Shown: positions 8,078 through 17,008, counted from the first letter of the stretch. The stretch: 64,000 nt of DNA from Dinoroseobacter sp013215265 (GCA_963691755.1 OY829366.1:3348001-3412000); one strand, 5' to 3'. A program made the numbers and translations. Notes: a model not told the origin generated them from the sequence alone.

Positions 8078-9643
8078 TCAATCTTCAGTCTCAGGCGTAT
8101 CTAGCCCGGCCAGTCCCGGTTCGTCGCTTTGTAAGGTCAGGGGTGCAGGCGTGGCATCCAGATCGGAAACGGTCAACGGCTCCTTTGGCAAAGCGAGACG
8201 ATTGCGCGTGACCCAGATCAGACGCTCCTGCGCGCGGGTGATGGCAACGTATGCAAGCCGTGTCCAGAGCGGCTGACCTGCCTCACTGCGCCCAGCCCAG
8301 GCGGCGGCAGACAAATCCGGCGCATAGACCTGCACGGTATCCCATTGCGATCCTTGCGCCTTGTGGATGGTCACTGCGGCACCGTGGAGAAAAGCGGCCC
8401 CCATGCGCGCGGCAGACGCAATATAGGGTTCATCCGTATCAGGCAATTCGATTTTGATAATTGAAGCCGCCGAGACCCTAGGGTCTGGCGCCCCCATGAC
8501 ATGAAGACGCGAAAACCCGGCTTTCTTTCCGGGACCCAAGTAGATTACTTGCGCCCCCTTGATCAGACCGCGTGCTTCCAAATCGAGACGTTTGCGACGG
8601 TGTTTAAGCGGCAGTTCGATCCCGTCACAGATGAGCGGTTCGCCCTCCAACAATGCATCTGCTGGCGCATGATGGGCTTTGCGAAAGGCCTGAATTAGCC
8701 GAATACGCGTCGCATTGCGCCAAACCAGAGCGGGAGAACGCGCCATCAACCCAGCGTCGATACGCGGGCTGACGACGATGCGGTCGTCTTTTTCAGCCGC
8801 GCGGTGCACCATCGCGTCAAACCCATCATAGGTGAGATCGGGATCACCGAGGGCATGGGCAAGATCGAGGATTGGATTGTCCGCTGCCTGACGATGAATG
8901 CGCGCCAGGCTGAGGACCTGTGGCGCTGGGAGTTTTTCAAAAACCATCTCACCGGATTGCCCGACAGGCGCGAGCTGGGCCGGGTCACCAAAAAGGCACA
9001 AGGTCGGGAAGATCTCTGTCAGATCCTCAAATTGCTTGGCGTCGAGCATCGAAGCTTCGTCGACAAACCCGATATCGAGCGGGTCTTCGCGGCGCTTCCA
9101 GCCGGTGATGAAGTCTGACCCGCGCAGCCCGGCGGCGGCCAATGCTGCGGGGATCGAGCCATGCTGACGATAGCTGGCCTCGGCCCGGTCGAGTGCTGCA
9201 TCAGAGATATCTTCGAGCTTCGGGCGCTCTTCCCCTTCACTTAGCCATTCGGCGATCTTTTCGTATTCGGGATCATAAACCGGTGTGTAGAGGATGCGGT
9301 GGATTGTGGTTGCAGGGACACCCCGCAATCGCAAAACGCTCGCGGCCTTGTTGGTGGGTGCCAGGATAGCAAGGGTACGCGTTGCTTTGGTGCGCCGTCC
9401 TTCCCAGTCACCTGAGACGGTTTTGACCCCTGAGGATACCAGGTCCTGCGTCAGTCGTGCCAGAAGTGCTGTTTTACCCGACCCTGCTTTGCCGATGACC
9501 GCCAAGACAGAGCCATCTTCGGTCTCCTCCGGCGGCAATGTTGTGCCGTCTAGCAGGTCAACACCGGCTTGCGACAACGCCTCCGACACCTGGTCGTAGG
9601 CCTCAGCCTGATCTTCAGAAAACTGTGCGTCGGTAAGGGACAT
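8078..9643 (-). CDS. RecD-like ATP-dependent DNA helicase
   Basis: A 521-aa superfamily-1 helicase. Walker A is GKAGSGKT at residues 51-58, Walker B is FVDEASML (about 210-217), and the C-terminal UvrD_C_2-type segment carries VTIHKAQGSQWD followed by AYVAITRAQERLIWV. It is much shorter than RecD of RecBCD or the RecD2 proteins and has no extra N-terminal domain. It matches the stand-alone AAA/RecD-like helicases common in Rhodobacteraceae. A role in DNA repair or processing is inferred from the fold only. Confidence 0.88.
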   Translation of the reverse strand: MSLTDAQFSEDQAEAYDQVSEALSQAGVDLLDGTTLPPEETEDGSVLAVIGKAGSGKTALLARLTQDLVSSGVKTVSGDWEGRRTKATRTLAILAPTNKAASVLRLRGVPATTIHRILYTPVYDPEYEKIAEWLSEGEERPKLEDISDAALDRAEASYRQHGSIPAALAAAGLRGSDFITGWKRREDPLDIGFVDEASMLDAKQFEDLTEIFPTLCLFGDPAQLAPVGQSGEMVFEKLPAPQVLSLARIHRQAADNPILDLAHALGDPDLTYDGFDAMVHRAAEKDDRIVVSPRIDAGLMARSPALVWRNATRIRLIQAFRKAHHAPADALLEGEPLICDGIELPLKHRRKRLDLEARGLIKGAQVIYLGPGKKAGFSRLHVMGAPDPRVSAASIIKIELPDTDEPYIASAARMGAAFLHGAAVTIHKAQGSQWDTVQVYAPDLSAAAWAGRSEAGQPLWTRLAYVAITRAQERLIWVTRNRLALPKEPLTVSDLDATPAPLTLQSDEPGLAGLDTPETED

Positions 9644-9689
9644 AGGCGGACCCTAGCCCGCAGGGCCAAGACCCACCAGCAGGTTTCGA

Positions 9690-10310
9690 TTACGCCACTA
9701 GGCGCGGTCCGAAAGCGTTCAGCATCCAGCTCTGGCTTTCCTCTTGCTGAATGCCTGACTTCGACCGGAGCAATGGCAAAACGTCTGTTGTGAACGCCCA
9801 AAGCCCCACACTGACGGCATCACGCCCTGCGCCTTTTGTTCCCAAAATTGCAGGCGACCAGCCCAACCGCCGGTAAACAAGAATCATGCGTGCGTCAAAG
9901 ACACCAACCGCATGGCTCAGCCCCGACGCCAAGCCCATTTCCGCAGCCCCCAACATCAGCTTTGCGGCCGTATCCCGAGGGGCATCCGGCGACAGGCAGA
10001 ACCGTGTGCATTCCCAAATAAACGGGCTTTCTATGCGAACACCATCTGTCAGACCCAGAAAGTGTTCGTGAACCATATTTCTTCCGGTGGTCGGTAAGAA
10101 CCGCATGGAACCCGCATGACGCCCGTCGGGTGTACCCGCGATAAGGTAAAGCGGCGCTTCCTCGTCATATTGGTCGCGCTCATGACCGTGCTGGTCTACG
10201 TGCACCTCCCATTTGAGACGGTCTTTGAACTGTGAGGCACGGTCAAGAAACATGCTGTCGCGCAACTTTGGGTAATCGTTGAGCATGTCGGCAAAGATAT
10301 AGTGGATCAA
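9690..10310 (-). CDS. luxI: Acyl-homoserine-lactone synthase (LuxI family)
   Basis: Makes an N-acyl-homoserine lactone signal from S-adenosylmethionine and an acyl carrier protein-bound fatty acid. At 206 aa it has the expected family length. The invariant residues can be placed: R24, F28, W34, D46, D49, R70, E100 and R103. It lies downstream of luxR on the same strand, separated by 113 bp, in the usual roseobacter order. Acyl-chain length cannot be predicted from the sequence. The gene itself looks intact even though its partner luxR is interrupted. Confidence 0.93.
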   Translation of the reverse strand: MIHYIFADMLNDYPKLRDSMFLDRASQFKDRLKWEVHVDQHGHERDQYDEEAPLYLIAGTPDGRHAGSMRFLPTTGRNMVHEHFLGLTDGVRIESPFIWECTRFCLSPDAPRDTAAKLMLGAAEMGLASGLSHAVGVFDARMILVYRRLGWSPAILGTKGAGRDAVSVGLWAFTTDVLPLLRSKSGIQQEESQSWMLNAFGPRLVA

Positions 10311-10423
10311 GGCAACCCCCCGCTGTGATCAGAATGACCACGAGGCGTCGCAGGGCATGGTTAAGGAGTTCTCACCGTGCGATGACAGATTTTTTCAGCA
10401 ACAGGGGTGGTGTTGGGGACGAC

Positions 10424-11158
10424 TCAGACGACAATCAAGCCTTGCGAGATCGCGCGCGCGACGGCGTGGGTCGTGTTTGCTGCGCCAAGTTTGTGACGCG
10501 CGCTTTCGATGTAAACACGCAGCGTGTGCTCTGAAATCGTCAGACGATCAGCAATCTCGGCGCGACTGCATCCAAGCGCGAGGAAACTTAGCGCATCGAC
10601 CTCGCGCGGAGAGAGAGACTTATGATCCGTGATGTTCCCGCCCAGTTCAATCTCCAGCGCTTTGTTGTTCAGGAAATGGGACGTTAAAATTAGACTTTCG
10701 AGAAACTCAGCGCGATAACCTGCCCAGTCTTCATCATCAGTGTTTTGGTTCACAGTGAAGACCGCGAAGTGTCCGGTTGGACCGCGAACGGGCATGGAAA
10801 GCCCCTGATTGCCAACGCCATGATCGAGGGCTTCATGCAGAAACGCACGGGAGGCTTTGGCTGACCAGTCGAGGGATTTCCAATCGATCGGGTGAAATCT
10901 ACGGAAGCAACCTTGTACGACCGGGTCAACGCGCTCGTAGCCCTGCTCGATATAACGGTTGACCCATTCCAGATCGTAAGACAACGCGGCGTACTGACCG
11001 CCAGCCGCATTTACTGAATGGTAAACGAGGTGTTATACCTCGAAGAGATCGCGCAACCCAAGGATGTGTGTTTGTAAATCGTCAAGAGTGCCCACCGAAG
11101 CCAGCTGATCCAGCACCGTCTCCAACCGAGTATCCAGTTGCCGTGACGTGCCCGCCAT
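10424..11158 (-). pseudogene. luxR: LuxR-family quorum-sensing regulator with in-frame stop at codon 42
   Basis: Read from ATG at 11158, with AGGGGG just upstream, the frame is 244 codons, the standard LuxR length. Codon 42 (11033-11035) is TAA. Recognisable protein lies on both sides: DLFEV before, then HLVYHSVNAAGGQYAAL after. The autoinducer domain keeps W65, Y69, D78 and P79, matching the TraR ligand-binding residues. The C-terminal GerE helix-turn-helix (LSPREVDALSFLALGCS... SEHTLRVYIESARHKL) is complete. The only plausible restart in frame is TTG at 10984 (codon 59), which would give 186 aa lacking the first part of the ligand-binding domain. I infer a GAA-to-TAA nonsense change. A sequencing error is the main alternative. 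Confidence 0.85.
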
Positions 11159-11291
11159 GAGCCCCCTGTGAAAGTTCGGCTGCCGCAACAAGTATGGTGT
11201 CATCCAACTGTTCCGACAGCGTTTTCATTCCGTTTTGCTGCGCAAAGCTGCGCAGGTCCGCCAGAACATCAATCATCCAATCTTGTCGCAT
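11082..11291 (-). CDS. Small protein upstream of and overlapping luxR
   Basis: A 69-aa ORF starting 133 bp before luxR and ending inside it, so 77 bp are read in two frames. The N-terminal 40 residues (MRQDWMIDVLADLRSFAQQN then KTLSEQLDDTILVAAAEL) look like a real amphipathic helical protein. The C-terminal, luxR-overlapping third is glycine/serine-rich and low-complexity. I believe similar short ORFs precede luxR in other roseobacters, but this is from memory and unverified. Overlap could couple luxR translation to this ORF. Function unknown. Confidence 0.6.
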   Translation of the reverse strand: MRQDWMIDVLADLRSFAQQNGMKTLSEQLDDTILVAAAELSQGAHGGHVTATGYSVGDGAGSAGFGGHS

Positions 11292-11434
11292 CCGGAGGTT
11301 CCGTAAGAATGGTTAATAAAGCGTTAATACAACTATAACACGAACACAGTTTTCTGCGATATTCACGAAAATGAGCCCCCCTAAAATAGCGAGGGAATGA
11401 TTTTCAAGCGCCTGATCAGAATAGATCAGCAACC

Positions 11435-11479
11435 AAAAAAAACAAACGGCGCCGCAAACCGAGGGAGATTCGCAGCGCC
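11435..11479 (-). terminator. Rho-independent terminator of ccrA
   Basis: On the minus strand, downstream of the ccrA stop, an 11-bp stem (11469-11479 with 11448-11458, two G-U pairs) has a 10-nt loop and is followed by TTTGTTTTTTTT. Confidence 0.85.
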
Positions 11480-11504
11480 GCTCAAGAAGAAACCTTGTTT
11501 TAGG

Positions 11505-12797
11505 TCAGCTCTTATGACTGGCTTCCAAAGTGTCTTCGAATGTCCGCAAGCCCGTGTAAGGCGCCTGGACGAGCACGGACATGTTTCCTGGCTTGTGCTC
11601 GTTGCGCAGCATCTTCATGTGCGCCTCTGGCAAGTCGTTCCATGCAAAGACTTCAGACATGCACGGATCGAGGCGGCGCTCCAACATAAGCTTGTTGGCT
11701 GATGCAGCTTGCTTGAGATGCGCAAAATGCGAGCCCTGTAGGCGTTTCTGGTGCATCCACATATAGCGTACGTCGAAAGTACAATTGAACCCAGTTGTTC
11801 CTGCGCAGATCACGACCATTCCACCCTTCTTCACCACGAAAGTGGAAACCGGGAAGGTGGACTCGCCGGGATGTTCGAACACCATATCGACGTTATTGCC
11901 TTTGCCGGTGATGTCCCAGATCGCCTTGCCGAACTTGCGAGCTTCCTTGAACCAATCAGCATATTCGGGAGTGTTCACTGTAGGCAGCTGGCCCCAACAG
12001 TTGAAGTCCTTGCGGTTCAACACACCCTTCGCACCAAGACCCATTACAAAGTCACGTTTGCTTTCATCCGAGATCACGCCAATCGCATTGGCGCCAGCAG
12101 TATTGATGAGCTGGATCGCATACGACCCCAAGCCGCCCGATGCGCCCCAAACCAAAACGTTCTGACCAGGTTTTAGGTCATGGGGCTCGTGACCAAAAAG
12201 CATCCGGTATGCGGTGGCAAGGGTCAGCGTGTAGCATGCAGCCTCTTCCCAAGTCAGATGCTTTGGACGCGGCATCAGTTGCTGCGCCTGGATGCAGGTG
12301 AATTGAGCGAAGGATCCATCAGGCGTTTCGTAACCCCAGATACGCTGGCTAGGCGAATACATCGGATCGCCACCGTTGCATTCTTCGTCATCGCCATCAT
12401 CCTGGTTGCAATGAATAACAACCTCGTCCCCGACCTTCCAGCGTTTCACCTTGGCACCGACAGCCCAGACGATACCGGCGGCATCAGATCCAGCGATGTG
12501 GAAGGGCTGTCCGTGACCGTCAAATGGGCTAATCGGCTGGCCCAGTGCGGCCCAGACACCGTTATAGTTCACCCCTGCAGCCATCACGAGAACAAGGACT
12601 TCGGTATCGCCGACCTCTGGTGTGTCCACCACTTCAAGCTGCATCGCGGTGTCGGGATTACCATGACGTTCACGGCGGATTGCCCATGCATGCATCTGTT
12701 TTGGCACATACCCCATCGGTGGCATTTCACCCATCGCGTAGAGATCTTTCTCAGGGGCTTCATACGTCATGGGGGCTTCTGAGGTATCGAGCGCCAT
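11505..12797 (-). CDS. ccrA: Crotonyl-CoA carboxylase/reductase
   Basis: Key enzyme of the ethylmalonyl-CoA pathway: NADPH-dependent reductive carboxylation of crotonyl-CoA to ethylmalonyl-CoA. It is 430 aa in the medium-chain dehydrogenase/reductase superfamily. The N-terminus MALDTSEAPMTYEAPEKDLY and the cofactor site VWGASGGLGSYAIQL are characteristic of Ccr. The long insert around PSQRIWGYETPDGSFAQFTCIQ is also typical and separates it from ordinary quinone reductases. A GGAGG Shine-Dalgarno precedes the start. Its partner ecm lies 1.7 kb away on the other strand. Confidence 0.95.
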   Translation of the reverse strand: MALDTSEAPMTYEAPEKDLYAMGEMPPMGYVPKQMHAWAIRRERHGNPDTAMQLEVVDTPEVGDTEVLVLVMAAGVNYNGVWAALGQPISPFDGHGQPFHIAGSDAAGIVWAVGAKVKRWKVGDEVVIHCNQDDGDDEECNGGDPMYSPSQRIWGYETPDGSFAQFTCIQAQQLMPRPKHLTWEEAACYTLTLATAYRMLFGHEPHDLKPGQNVLVWGASGGLGSYAIQLINTAGANAIGVISDESKRDFVMGLGAKGVLNRKDFNCWGQLPTVNTPEYADWFKEARKFGKAIWDITGKGNNVDMVFEHPGESTFPVSTFVVKKGGMVVICAGTTGFNCTFDVRYMWMHQKRLQGSHFAHLKQAASANKLMLERRLDPCMSEVFAWNDLPEAHMKMLRNEHKPGNMSVLVQAPYTGLRTFEDTLEASHKS

Positions 12798-12828
12798 GAT
12801 GTCCTCCTTCAGGTTTCAGGTGCTGCGC

Positions 12829-12845
12829 CGCAGAATCATTCTGCG
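12829..12845. promoter_or_regulatory. Candidate operator upstream of ccrA (CGCAGAAT-C-ATTCTGCG)
   Basis: A perfect 8-1-8 inverted repeat 32-48 bp before the ccrA start codon. Its half-site (TTCTGC/GCAGAA) is also present as an inverted repeat upstream of mcl2 at 30346-30360, another ethylmalonyl-CoA pathway gene. Binding by a regulator is inferred from symmetry and position only. It could also form an mRNA hairpin. Confidence 0.4.
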
Positions 12846-12916
12846 CTGCGCGAAACACCCGTGATTTACGAATAGCTTCGCAATAAAGCAACCCAAATTT
12901 ACTAATCTTTGTAATT

Positions 12917-14362
12917 TTATGTCGTAGCCGCTTTGATGTCTTTGCAATCAGTAGCAATGGGGCCCAAGTCATGCGGCGGCGCAGAAGGCTCAGGCATCAA
13001 TTGGAGAACGGAGTTTGCATAGTACTCAAGAACAGGACGCTCTTTCGAAAGCGAGGAGTACCCCGCCTTGTCTTCTTTTATCAAACCCTGCCGCTTTAGC
13101 TGTCTAAGTCCGAATGTGACCTCATAATCCGGATCGTCGCGCGGCAAATGTAAATGCGCCCCGTGCCTCTGCAGGTCTTTACGAAGCGCCGTTACCCGTG
13201 TGACGATTTCGTCCCGTGTGAGACTAGAAACTTCAGACCGCACAAGGACGGCAGCAACAAGTGGCGCGGGCAGAACGGGAACGATCTCGCGCACCCTTTC
13301 GATAAGATCATCTCCGAGATCGCTAACGGGGTCCGCACCTGTATTCTTTGCAAGCTGTTCCTTCAAAGAAACCGGCGTCCCAAAACTTACAGCGGCATAG
13401 CCGAAGCGGTAGAACCTGCCCGTCAGGTGTCGCCCGAGCTGGCGGATAACAGCCCACAATGCCTTGCGTACGGACACACGGAAACGTCGTTCACCCGTTT
13501 GCAACGCGCGTGTCAGGAAACGATCTTCGATCACACGGTCATAGTTGATCCCAACAGGGACAAAGTAGACATCTCTTGGACCGCTTGGATCAAACGTATT
13601 GACCACATAGGACAATAGACCGAGCTTCGCGGGACCAACTCGCCCGTCAAGGGACAAGCCCCCTTCTGGAAAAATCGCCTGTGTGACACCGCCAGCCGTC
13701 GACATTTGAACGTACCGCGCAAGAACACGGCGGTAGAGCGCGTTCCGTGATTTTCGTCGAATAAAGTAGCCGCCCAGCGCCTTGACCAGGCTACGCAAAG
13801 GCCAGACGCGGGCCCATTCCCCAACCGCATAGGCAAGTGCGGATCGACCCGCCACTAGATAGGTCACCAGCACGTAGTCCATGTTGGATCTATGGTTCAT
13901 CACGAAGATCACTGTTGCATCGGGATCGATCTTGCGGATGGCTTCTTCGTCATAGGCCCCAAGTCGGACCCGGTATAACGCCCGGCTGATCACCATTGCA
14001 GCCCGTGTTGCGAACCCAAAGTAAGCAGCAGTAGAAAACCCAGGAACGATTTCACGCGCATAGCCACGGGCTTTTTCAAAGGCGACCTGCTCGGGCACAC
14101 CAGTTTCCTCGGCATGCAGCTGAACCGCTTCCATCACTTCGGGTGAGTAAACCACGCGATTGATAGTGTCTGATCGCTTGAGCAGTTTGAAAGGTTGGAT
14201 CGGTCGGTCGAGACGTTTGTTCAGACGTTCAACCGCGCGTTCCATGCGCTTGCGTAGGAACCATCGAACCGACGGGAGAAGAAAATGGCTAAGTGCTGTG
14301 ACCACCGCAAAAAGCAGGATGAGTACGAACAACCAGAGAGGGAGGGTCACGACCTGGGACAT
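12917..14362 (-). CDS. Membrane 1-acyl-glycerol-3-phosphate/glycerol-3-phosphate-type acyltransferase
   Basis: A 481-aa membrane-associated acyltransferase of the PlsB/PlsC superfamily. One N-terminal transmembrane helix (residues about 6-28) is followed by the catalytic HX4D box in NHRSNMDYV (about residue 170), the GGYFIRRKSRN block, and the FPEGGLS acceptor-binding block. The start at 14362 is chosen because it opens into the membrane anchor; upstream in-frame ATGs lie within the ecm gene region. The C-terminal third resembles the helical extension of PlsB-like proteins. A likely role is phospholipid acylation; the exact substrate is uncertain. Divergent from ecm. Confidence 0.8.
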   Translation of the reverse strand: MSQVVTLPLWLFVLILLFAVVTALSHFLLPSVRWFLRKRMERAVERLNKRLDRPIQPFKLLKRSDTINRVVYSPEVMEAVQLHAEETGVPEQVAFEKARGYAREIVPGFSTAAYFGFATRAAMVISRALYRVRLGAYDEEAIRKIDPDATVIFVMNHRSNMDYVLVTYLVAGRSALAYAVGEWARVWPLRSLVKALGGYFIRRKSRNALYRRVLARYVQMSTAGGVTQAIFPEGGLSLDGRVGPAKLGLLSYVVNTFDPSGPRDVYFVPVGINYDRVIEDRFLTRALQTGERRFRVSVRKALWAVIRQLGRHLTGRFYRFGYAAVSFGTPVSLKEQLAKNTGADPVSDLGDDLIERVREIVPVLPAPLVAAVLVRSEVSSLTRDEIVTRVTALRKDLQRHGAHLHLPRDDPDYEVTFGLRQLKRQGLIKEDKAGYSSLSKERPVLEYYANSVLQLMPEPSAPPHDLGPIATDCKDIKAATT

Positions 14363-14462
14363 CGGCTGACTGTCGCAGGAAGGAGGCCCAAGGTAAACGA
14401 CCGTTTTCGCCGCGACGCAGCGAATTGACAGCGATATATCCTGTCGCATATATAGCGTCTGA

Positions 14463-14477
14463 CGTAATTTAATTACG
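14463..14477. promoter_or_regulatory. Candidate operator upstream of ecm (CGTAATT-T-AATTACG)
   Basis: A perfect 7-1-7 inverted repeat ending 21 bp before the ecm start codon, in the 136-bp divergent region shared with the acyltransferase gene. The placement would overlap the ecm promoter or early transcript. No regulator was recognised nearby. Confidence 0.4.
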
Positions 14478-14498
14478 ACACCGACTCGCGAGGACCTC

Positions 14499-16478
14499 AT
14501 GACCGACATTGCCCAGAAGCCCCAAAAAGACCGTCCCTGGCTTTTTCGCACATATGCGGGACATTCTACGGCCAAGGCTTCGAATGCGTTGTATCGCTCC
14601 AACCTCGCAAAAGGGCAGACAGGCCTTTCAGTGGCCTTCGATCTGCCAACTCAAACGGGGTATGACAGTGATCATGTCCTAGCGCGCGGCGAGGTAGGCA
14701 AGGTTGGTGTCCCGGTTGCGCATCTGGATGACATGCGCGCCTTGTTCAAGGACATCCCATTGGAGAGCATGAACACCTCAATGACTATCAACGCCACTGC
14801 TCCGTGGCTGCTGGCGCTTTATATCGCAGTAGCCGAAGAACAGGGTGCAGATACGTCCAAGCTGCAGGGCACGGTTCAGAATGATCTGATCAAGGAATAC
14901 TTGTCGCGGGGAACCTACATTTGTCCGCCAAAACCCAGTCTTAAGATGATCGCGGACGTTGCCGAGTACTGTTATCAGAACGTCCCGAAATGGAACCCCA
15001 TGAACGTGTGTTCATATCATCTGCAGGAAGCCGGGGCGACACCAGAGCAAGAACTTGCTTTCGCCTTAGCCACTGCAACAGCTGTTTTGGACGAATTGCG
15101 GCCGCGTGTGCCTGCGGAAGATTTTCCGATGCTTGTTGGCCGTATTTCTTTCTTCGTCAACGCAGGCATCCGGTTTGTGACCGAGATGTGCAAGATGCGC
15201 GCGTTTGTCGATTTATGGGATGAGATTTGCACCGAACGCTACGGTGTAGAAGACCCCAAAATGCGCCGCTTCCGATATGGTGTTCAGGTCAATTCCCTTG
15301 GCCTGACGGAACAACAACCTGAGAACAACGTCTACAGAATATTGCTCGAAATGCTTGCCGTGACGCTCTCCAAAAAAGCGCGCGCGCGTGCGGTACAACT
15401 ACCTGCATGGAATGAAGCGCTCGGTTTGCCACGGCCTTGGGACCAACAGTGGTCTTTGCGTATGCAGCAAATCGTGGCCTTTGAAACAGACCTGCTGGAA
15501 TATGACGATCTATTTGATGGGAACCCCGCGGTAGAGCGCAAAGTCGACGCGCTGAAAGTTGGCGCTCGCGCGGAACTGGCAAATTTGGAGTCGATGGGCG
15601 GTGCGATTGCATCAATCGAGTACATGAAATCACAGTTGGTCAATTCAAACGCAGATCGCATCAATAATATAGAGCGGGGCGATACGGTCGTAATCGGCGT
15701 CAATAAATTCACTCAAGGTGAGCCATCGCCATTGGTGGACGAAGAAGGCGGGATCATGACAGTGGACCCCGCGGTCGAGGCAGAACAGATCGCCCGCCTA
15801 GACGACTGGAGAGCACAACGTGATCCAAAAGCAGTGCAATCAGCGCTTGCGGCTTTAAGGGCTGCGTCAGCCAGTGGTGAGAATATCATGCCCGCGTCCA
15901 TCGCAGCCGCAAAGGCTGGTGTCACAACGGGCGAATGGGCAGGCGTCATGCGCATCGCGCACGGTGAATACCGCGGTCCCACTGGCGTGAGCCGGTCGGT
16001 TAGCAACAAGACCGAGGGTCTCGAAGACATTCGCACTGCAGTGGATCTGGTCAGCGATAAGCTTGGTCGCAGATTGAAGTTCCTGATGGGCAAACCCGGT
16101 CTCGACGGGCACTCTAACGGAGCCGAACAGATCGCTTTTCGCGCACGCGACTGCGGGATGGAAATCGACTATGCCGGTATTCGTTTGACGCCTGAAGAAA
16201 TCGTAAGCGCGGCGCGCGAAGGTGACGCGCATGTTATCGGGCTCTCAATCCTGTCTGGTAGCCACATACCACTGATTGAGGACGTAATGCGGCGCATTCG
16301 ATTGGAAGGGTTAGGTCATATTCCGGTCGTCGTTGGCGGAATCATTCCAGAGGAAGACGAAAAATATCTACTAAAGATGGGCGTGGCAAATGTTTACACG
16401 CCGAAAGATTTCGAACTGAACAGAATAATGATGGATATTGTTTCTCTTGCAGGTCAAAAGCAAATTGCAGCGGAATAG
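14499..16478 (+). CDS. ecm: Ethylmalonyl-CoA mutase (coenzyme B12-dependent)
   Basis: Converts (2R)-ethylmalonyl-CoA to methylsuccinyl-CoA with adenosylcobalamin. It is 659 aa. The N-terminal TIM-barrel shows RTYAGHSTAKASNALYR and GLSVAFDLPTQTGYDSDH, typical of acyl-CoA mutases. The C-terminal B12-binding domain has DGHSNGAEQIAFRARDCGM with the cobalt-ligand His in the DxHxxG pattern near residue 540, followed by GLSILSGSH and VVVGGIIP. The length and single-subunit layout match MeaA/Ecm rather than the heterodimeric or larger methylmalonyl-CoA mutases. Linkage to ccrA supports the assignment. A GAGG Shine-Dalgarno precedes ATG. Confidence 0.93.
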   Translation: MTDIAQKPQKDRPWLFRTYAGHSTAKASNALYRSNLAKGQTGLSVAFDLPTQTGYDSDHVLARGEVGKVGVPVAHLDDMRALFKDIPLESMNTSMTINATAPWLLALYIAVAEEQGADTSKLQGTVQNDLIKEYLSRGTYICPPKPSLKMIADVAEYCYQNVPKWNPMNVCSYHLQEAGATPEQELAFALATATAVLDELRPRVPAEDFPMLVGRISFFVNAGIRFVTEMCKMRAFVDLWDEICTERYGVEDPKMRRFRYGVQVNSLGLTEQQPENNVYRILLEMLAVTLSKKARARAVQLPAWNEALGLPRPWDQQWSLRMQQIVAFETDLLEYDDLFDGNPAVERKVDALKVGARAELANLESMGGAIASIEYMKSQLVNSNADRINNIERGDTVVIGVNKFTQGEPSPLVDEEGGIMTVDPAVEAEQIARLDDWRAQRDPKAVQSALAALRAASASGENIMPASIAAAKAGVTTGEWAGVMRIAHGEYRGPTGVSRSVSNKTEGLEDIRTAVDLVSDKLGRRLKFLMGKPGLDGHSNGAEQIAFRARDCGMEIDYAGIRLTPEEIVSAAREGDAHVIGLSILSGSHIPLIEDVMRRIRLEGLGHIPVVVGGIIPEEDEKYLLKMGVANVYTPKDFELNRIMMDIVSLAGQKQIAAE

Positions 16479-16572
16479 CAGACACTACTTTTTTGTTAAA
16501 TGCATTTGCAATATGGGAAAAAAAAGACTAATCACACAACATGTAAAAACTAATAATAATTGAGGGAGTGTA

Positions 16573-16887
16573 ATGAGTATTGATCTAAACGCTCTATCCG
16601 GCGCCGAGCTTGTCGCTCTGAAAAAAGAGGCAGACAAAGCGCTCGCCTCGCTGGAAGCACGTAAACGCTCAGAAGCCCTGAAAGCGGTTGAAGCCACCGC
16701 AAAAGAACATGGTTTCACATTAAAAGAGCTCATGGGAGGAAAGCCTGCCACACCGAAATCAGGTGGCGTGGCGCGTTACGCCAACCCATCTGATACCAGC
16801 CAGACATGGACCGGAAAAGGTCGCCAACCTGATTGGTTCAAGGCTGCATTGGAGGCTGGGCAATCCCGCGACGACCTCGAAATCTAA
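16573..16887 (+). CDS. H-NS/HvrA-family nucleoid protein
   Basis: A 104-aa DNA-binding protein of the H-NS histone family. The N-terminal half is a charged coiled-coil for oligomerisation (residues about 10-45). The C-terminal half has the family DNA-binding core ARYANPSDTSQTWTGKGRQP followed by DWFKAALEAG, where the TGKGRQPDW loop contacts AT-rich minor groove. GAGGGAG precedes the ATG. The 95-bp upstream region is markedly AT-rich, the type of DNA these proteins bind, so autoregulation is plausible. A strong terminator follows. Confidence 0.9.
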   Translation: MSIDLNALSGAELVALKKEADKALASLEARKRSEALKAVEATAKEHGFTLKELMGGKPATPKSGGVARYANPSDTSQTWTGKGRQPDWFKAALEAGQSRDDLEI

Positions 16888-16909
16888 TTGAAGATTTCTG
16901 CAATAAACA

Positions 16910-16946
16910 GGGCCGGAGCGTTAGAAATAACGCTCCGGCCCTTTGT
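16910..16946 (+). terminator. Rho-independent terminator after the H-NS-like gene
   Basis: A 14-bp perfect stem (16910-16923 with 16928-16941) with a GAAA tetraloop, followed by TTTGT. It begins 22 bp after the stop codon. Confidence 0.88.
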
Positions 16947-17008
16947 GATTGCATCCGTCTCTAACACGCGCTCTTCTAGGCGAACACAAAGCGTGATGAG
17001 GAACATCC

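Noticed and set aside
10311..10423. Possible lux box upstream of luxI
   Set aside because: No inverted repeat resembling the 20-bp lux box consensus could be aligned in the 113-bp luxR-luxI gap. CCTGT- and ACAG-like pieces are not at the right spacing.
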